NCBI GenBank assembly: GCA_006503475.1
Contig: RSEH01000066.1
Coordinates: forward strand, 1 to 64,000
Direction: 5' to 3'
DNA from: Stentor roeselii
Taxonomy: Eukaryota > Ciliophora > Heterotrichea > Heterotrichida > Stentoridae
Length of the DNA: 64,000 nt
Shown: piece by piece, positions 60,301-64,000 of the stretch
Position numbering within the stretch: the stretch's first letter is position 1
Layout: each line of letters starts with the position of its first letter
Made by a program: the position numbers and the translations under genes
The notes under the pieces: generated by a model
What the model saw: the letters and a program-made list of their open reading frames with translations, nothing else
Database searches by the model: none
What the model was told of the DNA's origin: nothing

Positions 60301-63300
60301 AGTAACAGAGACCTGGCTGATTTAAAACATAACAATGAAGTCTGGGCTCTAATTAAAACTGTCAAAGTTAAACCTGCATCATCGAATACCCTTGACATTG
60401 ATTTAGACATTCCGACCATTATGCTGAACTTAAAAGTCAAGTTTCAAACAGTTGCTGTTATTCGAATGCTTCAAGAAGACTTTCCCCATTTTTACCAACC
60501 TCGATATGTAGCTCCAAGAGGCAGGTACACTCTTCTTAGTGGGAAAAAATTCGATGGAAAAGGAAACGTTGTAGGAATTTCAATTGGAAATGATAAAGAA
60601 CTCATGACCTGCCCGAGATGCAGCAAAACTGTTGAAGATCGATATGGACTTTGCACTTGTGGAGAAAATGCGAATCAATGCTTTAAGTGCAGGAATATTA
60701 ATTATGAAAGTCTTGATGCTTTTCTTTGTAATGAATGTGGAGAAGGAAGATACTCGAAAGTTGATATTTTTGTGAAGTATACTCTTGATGCGATCTGTGA
60801 AAGTGTTGCTTGTGAAGCTGAGGCTCAGGAACTTGCTAGAGAAGTTGATGGACATTTAGGAGTTATTCAGAATTATTATGAGAATTTACCGAAATATAGG
60901 GAAATTCTTAACTCTTTTATTGCCAAGTTTAAAGGGGAAAGCTCGAAGAAGGAGCTTAAAGAGGAAAGTGGAAAGGAATTGTCTCCTGTTCTTTATTCTT
61001 TGATTAATACTGTTCGCGAGTACCAGGATTCTTATTATTCTATGATGATCAGTGTAAAATCAGTGGCATTACTAAGAACAGCAATAATGAACTATTCATG
61101 CTACTCCTCCTCAAACGTCTCCTCTCAAGACGCCCTAACAAGTTGTTACGGTTGCAACTTCAGTTTCGTGAGTAACCTTCTAAAAGGTCTGATCTCTCTA
61201 AACAACCCTTCCCTAATAAAAATCCTAATAAACCAGTACAGCATAATAGAAACAACAGTGCAATACATAATCCACAGCTACAGTCAAAAACTAAAAAAAA
61301 AGGGTAAAAAGTTAATAATCCACCTAGCTCTACAAGAAGAAAAAGCAATCGAAAGACTTTACAACATCGTCAACAGTCATCTCGAGACCGTGATGCGTTT
61401 CCAGTCCTACTTCGAGCCAAGCATATTAGAAGAAATCCATTTAATCCTCGACTTTACCTGCGAGTACTTCAGCCAGAAAATGAACTTCGAAGACCCTCAC
61501 TCCGACCTAATCTGGAATTCAGTCCTCAAAGAGTTCTGGAAGATTTTCTTCATTATCTTAGATAAAAGCTGGGAAGACTCGAAAGTTTCAAACACTTTAG
61601 CTCTTTTCTTAGACATGATACTCGACATGATTTTTAAAACCCTTGTGTTGAAGCCAGGGTCGATTCAAGGTGATTATGACCCGGCGACAGTTGAGTTCTT
61701 TTTAAACAACCCGGCACTTATGAAGAATGTTGAAAGTGAGACGAATTCGAATGATTTGTTCTTGAAGTCAATTCAGTCATCATGTCTTTCAGGGCTATAC
61801 GACGACTGGCAAAGCGGGAAAACGTCTTTTAACGATTGGAAAACACGAGTAGAGGCCAATGTCAATCCTTCAACACACGTCAAGCTTCCTCACAACTGGC
61901 TGCTGGACTGTCTTCTCTACTCTTCATCAGTCAGAGTACAGGACATGTCACGTATGATCATCTGTTGTTTGGCCGGTTCAGGTTTATGGTCAGACTGTCT
62001 TTACCTAATGCTCGAACTTCTTCCAGAAGCCCTTTCAATTTGCCATCAAGGTGCAGACTACTACTTCACAGTTCTCTCAAAACTTCTAGAAGACTTCCAA
62101 GAAAACCACTCATTAATCCTCGAGATACTCTTAACCGAAACCTCTAAAAGTGTTCAAGACATTCTCGCTCAACAAGAAAAAGCAAGAACAAGAGGTGCCT
62201 TCGTTGTAAACATTTCACTAGGACATGGCCTTGCCTGTCTTTTACATCTTTTAACAGACCTAAGCGAGAACTGGGGCCGTCATCTTTTAAACAACCAGAA
62301 ACTAGCGAATTTGATAATCAGTTCTTTTTTAAACGTGCGAAAAATCCAGTTCGTGAAGAACAAAGTGATAAGCGAGAGCCAAGAATACCTAGAAAAACTT
62401 TTCGATCATCTTCATATGGACTGCTCTGAAGACCAGCGACTGAATTTCTTGCAAGAATGCGTTCAAGCGCTTATCGGGATCAACAACGATGTACTCGCTC
62501 AGGTCTTCCTGGTGCAGCAGATCATTCGAGTCGTTGAACCGACGAAGCCTGAACCTGTTTATTACATGAGACTTGAGAAGTCCATGACTCAAGAAGAGTT
62601 TATCAGGGGAAATATTGAGAAAAATCCTTATAGCTCAACAGAAATCGGACCTTTGATGGCTGATGTCAGGAAAAGAATCTGCAAAGACCTGGAGCTCAGT
62701 GACCCTGACTTGTTGGAACTGCTCGTCGCCGGGCAGATCATCAGTCCGAACTTGAAAATCCACCAGGTCTATGAAAATGTTCACTGGCCTAGTGTCAGGC
62801 CTTCTAATCCTAAGTTCGTCAATAAGGCCTTGAATGACTTGAGCCCTGAAGAACTGCCTCAGATGGTCGTCACTTTTCGACTTGCTGGACTTGATGGAGA
62901 AGCTACTGAAGATATTGTTGATACTCTGAGTGGAGATGATTTGAATTGTGTTGACCCTGAGCTTAAGTATAGCATCACTAAAACTTTGACTAGTGGAGCT
63001 TTTGGATTTAGACCTATGCAGTATCTGCTTGAACTGCTGAATGCGGGAAGTCAGGAACTTACAGGGTCTGTGTTGACTTTGTTGTTTTATTCTTGTCAGA
63101 TTTCAGGTAACCGTGCTGCACTTTGTCAGGTAGGAGGGGTACCTGTTTTGCTAAAGATGATGAACACCTCACAGAAAAACACAGAACAACTCCTAAAAAT
63201 TTTAGAAAAATTGATAAGCGATCCAAGTGTACAACCTTACATATCCAGCACATCTGACTCCATATCTCTAATTCTAAGTTTATTAAAAACCCATCAGTCC

Positions 63301-64000
63301 TCGCTGATGGAAATCAGTCCAATCCTACCATTTCTCTGCCAAAACAATTCAGAAGCCTGCAGTATACTAGTAGATTACTTCAAATCCCACATCAACATAA
63401 GCGATCTTCTTCACAGTAACTTGCCCGAAGCAGCAAGTCACATAGAAAACATGCTTGAGTCTCTTCAAGCCTCTCACAGCACCCTTCGAGACTCATTTCT
63501 AGCATCAGGGGTGACAAAGTCCTTATGCGAGGTCTTTGCAATGATTGAGGCTCATTCCCGTCCAGAAGTCACCAAATTTTTACTGAAAATTCTCAAAGGA
63601 CTCGTAAGGTCTCATTATTCCTCCCAACAACTCCTCAGTCCCAAGGTCCTTGAAAAAATATTCAAAATGAAAAACGACCCAAACGGCATCGGGCCTTGCG
63701 CTGAATGCCTCATCGAAGCAGTTCTACAAGACCGAGAAAAGGCGAACCCAGCAGTGGCAGACCTTCTTCAAATCATGACATCAAACGAAGACGAGCAACG
63801 TCGAGACAAGGCCTTAAAGAAAAAAGAAGAGATATTAAAGCAGTTCCAAATAGTGTCTACTTTTGACATGCTTTTAGAGGAAGAAGAAGGTCTGACTTGT
63901 GTGATCTGCAAGGAAGGTTACAAGCTTCGGCCAGATGACTTGCTTGGTTTTTACATTTTCGTGTCAAGTGTGCCTCAAAACACATCTCAAGGCGACCTGT
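54316..64000 (+). CDS. UBR4: UBR4/BIG-type N-recognin E3 ligase, 3' end beyond window
   Basis: One open frame of 9685 nt (3228 codons) to the window edge, without a visible intron. A UBR box lies near residues 356-430: Cys/His ligands in CYSC, CSVCARKCHKGH and FFCDCGA, which bind N-degrons. An acidic tract follows near 515-540. The UBR4-specific zinc module (CPRCSKTVEDRYGLC, CFKCRNINYESLDAFLC) is near 2100. At 3195 the hemiRING begins with LTCVICKEGY. Order and spacing match human UBR4, but only about 355 residues precede the UBR box, against some 1650 in human. Recognises destabilising N termini and ubiquitinates substrates. Confidence 0.95.
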   Translation, partial: MESCSKELTLAIKLTKILSVSSKQGKENVNANPTREFFQEVKEHLGSEVPAHILVKTLFFLHRLTQKSYTQLLVTEQEYAIWLALHVLHRNTWCKALIFKSAQLALKVITNLTLYLQQQELITEEERMSWQRCEKLLSFTLLFIHKGESFIPIDCPSFLEQAFPAYFISAVPEDFTMAYIESSLPSSQFNLFDESFGAVKIFLNYILQVLGQTPYPTQLVSTLLGLLGTCPRIIETELLISVVDSFKSWFSVTSDYVHSAKLLILLTRLNPSHSAIQKQVFQMLSTLLEQNEQNIKEKNQSLIPLDLLTDLCTVIVESLSDISESPKQPQNVNVAGFGKEKYDEEDITTEEFCSFNRTRTNYEMQHWYYCYSCKLVGNRGMCSVCARKCHKGHEVVYSRRANFFCDCGANQGNSTCKSMPKGARRKNISARLLNREDIEYGMGASLEIRDFLDKENYFNEGPRSLLIPSQALPGSMLNFDDYSPDLHDMPEFSISSPHLDMQSDEDPSRSEDKKDFDELDDDDDEEDKEEILIDMDIEESESELKPSSKSSIEVKKSKTEAQVHPRQFTLDTFPAIFELVKRTLLELELEQELKEIREPWTHLLSKKPIESSRNLSKHLCNFKSFSSLKSSYSEHKELKDIASRYPGCRSSLAYCPELNLILMAEGNKLISVDSSLFHTTSTEIDRSNIQYLCKHVFSFHILSVTKNPDNSRLLAVAGANSLSCILLCGKQHRGYIEKKITINVTNNENSRKVITKVKWVPRSQTMIAVCTNEDLKIFDLSKDIQIPIQVFRSLENDLTDMIIDHEIFLVSSSKGSLFRECLKTYNETRYLQETVQLSSYIESGYKISSMEWLDLHRLLFLNLTGKILIIRPDHGLRNILTEICIDLASDTNLSSQICGISNIITLPSDDSLVCVGISRKVSASPVLLKIAENKVVIHSLKKSVGYADGICLYTQGSKNILLVQNDDGSLVTHSIFKDEDVGLTNIDLEAVNSWLQLCYLPKSVKMSVTFFEKCIALNGMRVWGGPGVNKYEVVLSGDPVQIFGSSKLAIEKLTHDRNNENPGLVSSMLADPKTVTLTVALEGNSFNSLLLAGFKVFMEAGSGSYIEILNRKVSSVLGQKRWYDIPLTDVEILKVYLQKQVTIKIHAPNPARYPIRLFSFEIFAINQSGYSLEQKLGELARIQSGSASVQTTPVLYKYQNWKSRLSMLENQSCKSLVVFLNALACTNLHLSDELLENLARVALQVFSSKVNVGIAALRQALKALLVALESGFVYLGAKALVICWSLVNTSLPSEECCRIALKTLCRLFESASSMFVYVMQCYPKTLQILNEHMMPSNKLKMIEQFLTLIFAVTELQVCSYSTDIFLDLLCNENVFFKEQVIQKTFNMLKKVQTSMASSQVKGYQAADNIVSQLIQIFIIKETSEKSIFSQSLLKSLLQALCKDWSGELSKVNGILSLLHKLMLFLEKIFLRGELEDLSFFSLITSAVHREILKSDTSSPSQGRLFFLQFCNLLISYHRPKEEKYSKMRKMHKTVVLAFLNCFDSDILNTVLQKLQMLVWKFKNGQGSQWAVYHHEFLVEVAESNSLSRLPEPEDPLLASEWEGVIDSEVFEQPNDQFLVQNLLDFAYNLLTVVEGEDMTEVSFLVNDEWKALLLEIVLEPSLLFVKGTSESLLELLCDGPGDYLSTLNQAKVFYHFSVIQKASARNNFFKNFKYNESLFLLKEFKAIQDCIRNSENSWKGISYHFTRTHEFIQTFIKIALNLNDQASEECLSIVNKVLSVQDRSAELEFSVSVLWEQFLEAVVPNLMSKLTLTGNPELSKQSADLLNNLSSKASEKVCRKIEEIMLHYFEALPNLGSNSFYFIMNFMTIAGNSVYNQDLKDKFSRGVIKGLENSCKQLSSNIDNETYGELQKLFSKYGFHWFLLEREPCLKCFDTNYTNLEQVKINDLQSEMRFSENAYFVRFKNPVKVSRISIKISEIRGQKAVIGVSLYFCNTSNRDLADLKHNNEVWALIKTVKVKPASSNTLDIDLDIPTIMLNLKVKFQTVAVIRMLQEDFPHFYQPRYVAPRGRYTLLSGKKFDGKGNVVGISIGNDKELMTCPRCSKTVEDRYGLCTCGENANQCFKCRNINYESLDAFLCNECGEGRYSKVDIFVKYTLDAICESVACEAEAQELAREVDGHLGVIQNYYENLPKYREILNSFIAKFKGESSKKELKEESGKELSPVLYSLINTVREYQDSYYSMMISVKSVALLRTAIMNYSCYSSSNVSSQDALTSCYGCNFSFVSNLLKGLISLNNPSLIKILINQYSIIETTVQYIIHSYSQKLKKKGKKLIIHLALQEEKAIERLYNIVNSHLETVMRFQSYFEPSILEEIHLILDFTCEYFSQKMNFEDPHSDLIWNSVLKEFWKIFFIILDKSWEDSKVSNTLALFLDMILDMIFKTLVLKPGSIQGDYDPATVEFFLNNPALMKNVESETNSNDLFLKSIQSSCLSGLYDDWQSGKTSFNDWKTRVEANVNPSTHVKLPHNWLLDCLLYSSSVRVQDMSRMIICCLAGSGLWSDCLYLMLELLPEALSICHQGADYYFTVLSKLLEDFQENHSLILEILLTETSKSVQDILAQQEKARTRGAFVVNISLGHGLACLLHLLTDLSENWGRHLLNNQKLANLIISSFLNVRKIQFVKNKVISESQEYLEKLFDHLHMDCSEDQRLNFLQECVQALIGINNDVLAQVFLVQQIIRVVEPTKPEPVYYMRLEKSMTQEEFIRGNIEKNPYSSTEIGPLMADVRKRICKDLELSDPDLLELLVAGQIISPNLKIHQVYENVHWPSVRPSNPKFVNKALNDLSPEELPQMVVTFRLAGLDGEATEDIVDTLSGDDLNCVDPELKYSITKTLTSGAFGFRPMQYLLELLNAGSQELTGSVLTLLFYSCQISGNRAALCQVGGVPVLLKMMNTSQKNTEQLLKILEKLISDPSVQPYISSTSDSISLILSLLKTHQSSLMEISPILPFLCQNNSEACSILVDYFKSHINISDLLHSNLPEAASHIENMLESLQASHSTLRDSFLASGVTKSLCEVFAMIEAHSRPEVTKFLLKILKGLVRSHYSSQQLLSPKVLEKIFKMKNDPNGIGPCAECLIEAVLQDREKANPAVADLLQIMTSNEDEQRRDKALKKKEEILKQFQIVSTFDMLLEEEEGLTCVICKEGYKLRPDDLLGFYIFVSSVPQNTSQGDL

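Overview
The window looks like macronuclear DNA of a heterotrich ciliate close to Stentor. Two things point there. TAA, TAG and TGA all end genes, so the code is standard, unlike Blepharisma or Condylostoma. And genes are interrupted by introns of exactly 15 nt, once 16 nt, that begin with GT and end with AG. I could place eleven of them; all have an A at intron position 10, a likely branch point. Most create a stop or frameshift if left in, so a plain ORF scan splits several genes into false halves. Removing them gives complete ULK4-like, GAR-domain, CFAP97D-like, AGC kinase, VPS53 and kinase/zinc-finger genes.

Layout. 0-10 kb: C2H2 zinc finger (-), arrestin-like (+), BiP/GRP78 (-), parallel beta-helix protein (+), a tiny coiled-coil protein (+), ULK4-like kinase (-). 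10-22 kb: myristoylated CDPK and an SK-type K+ channel (+), then ABCC transporter, GAR-domain coiled-coil protein and SWI/SNF ATPase (-). 22-31 kb: three ARF-family GTPases of increasing divergence (+), exportin-2 (-), SPB1 (+), MORN protein and a membrane protein (-). 31-45 kb: a kinase with a Cys-rich C terminus whose stop codon touches the next gene's ATG, then many lineage-specific coiled-coil or basic proteins and an eIF3h-like MPN protein. 45-64 kb: CFAP97D-like (-), AGC kinase (+), VPS53 (-), LC8 dynein light chain (+), Aurora-like kinase with coiled coil (+), MIF4G protein (-), and a UBR4/BIG ubiquitin ligase running off the right edge as one open frame of more than 9.6 kb.

Genes are packed extremely tightly: same-strand gaps of 0, 8 and 9 nt, convergent stops 1 nt apart, and divergent ATGs 23 and 31 nt apart. 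Non-coding DNA shows a strand skew: A/C-rich on the sense strand before genes and G/T-rich after them, so gaps between divergent or convergent genes switch composition midway. Two AT-rich gaps (38.7-40.3 and 49.9-50.6 kb) do not follow this.

Functional themes are Ca2+ and kinase signalling (five kinases), cilia (ULK4, CFAP97D, LC8), membrane traffic (ARFs, VPS53), nuclear transport, ribosome biogenesis and translation. I saw no transposon, virus-like element, tRNA or rRNA.
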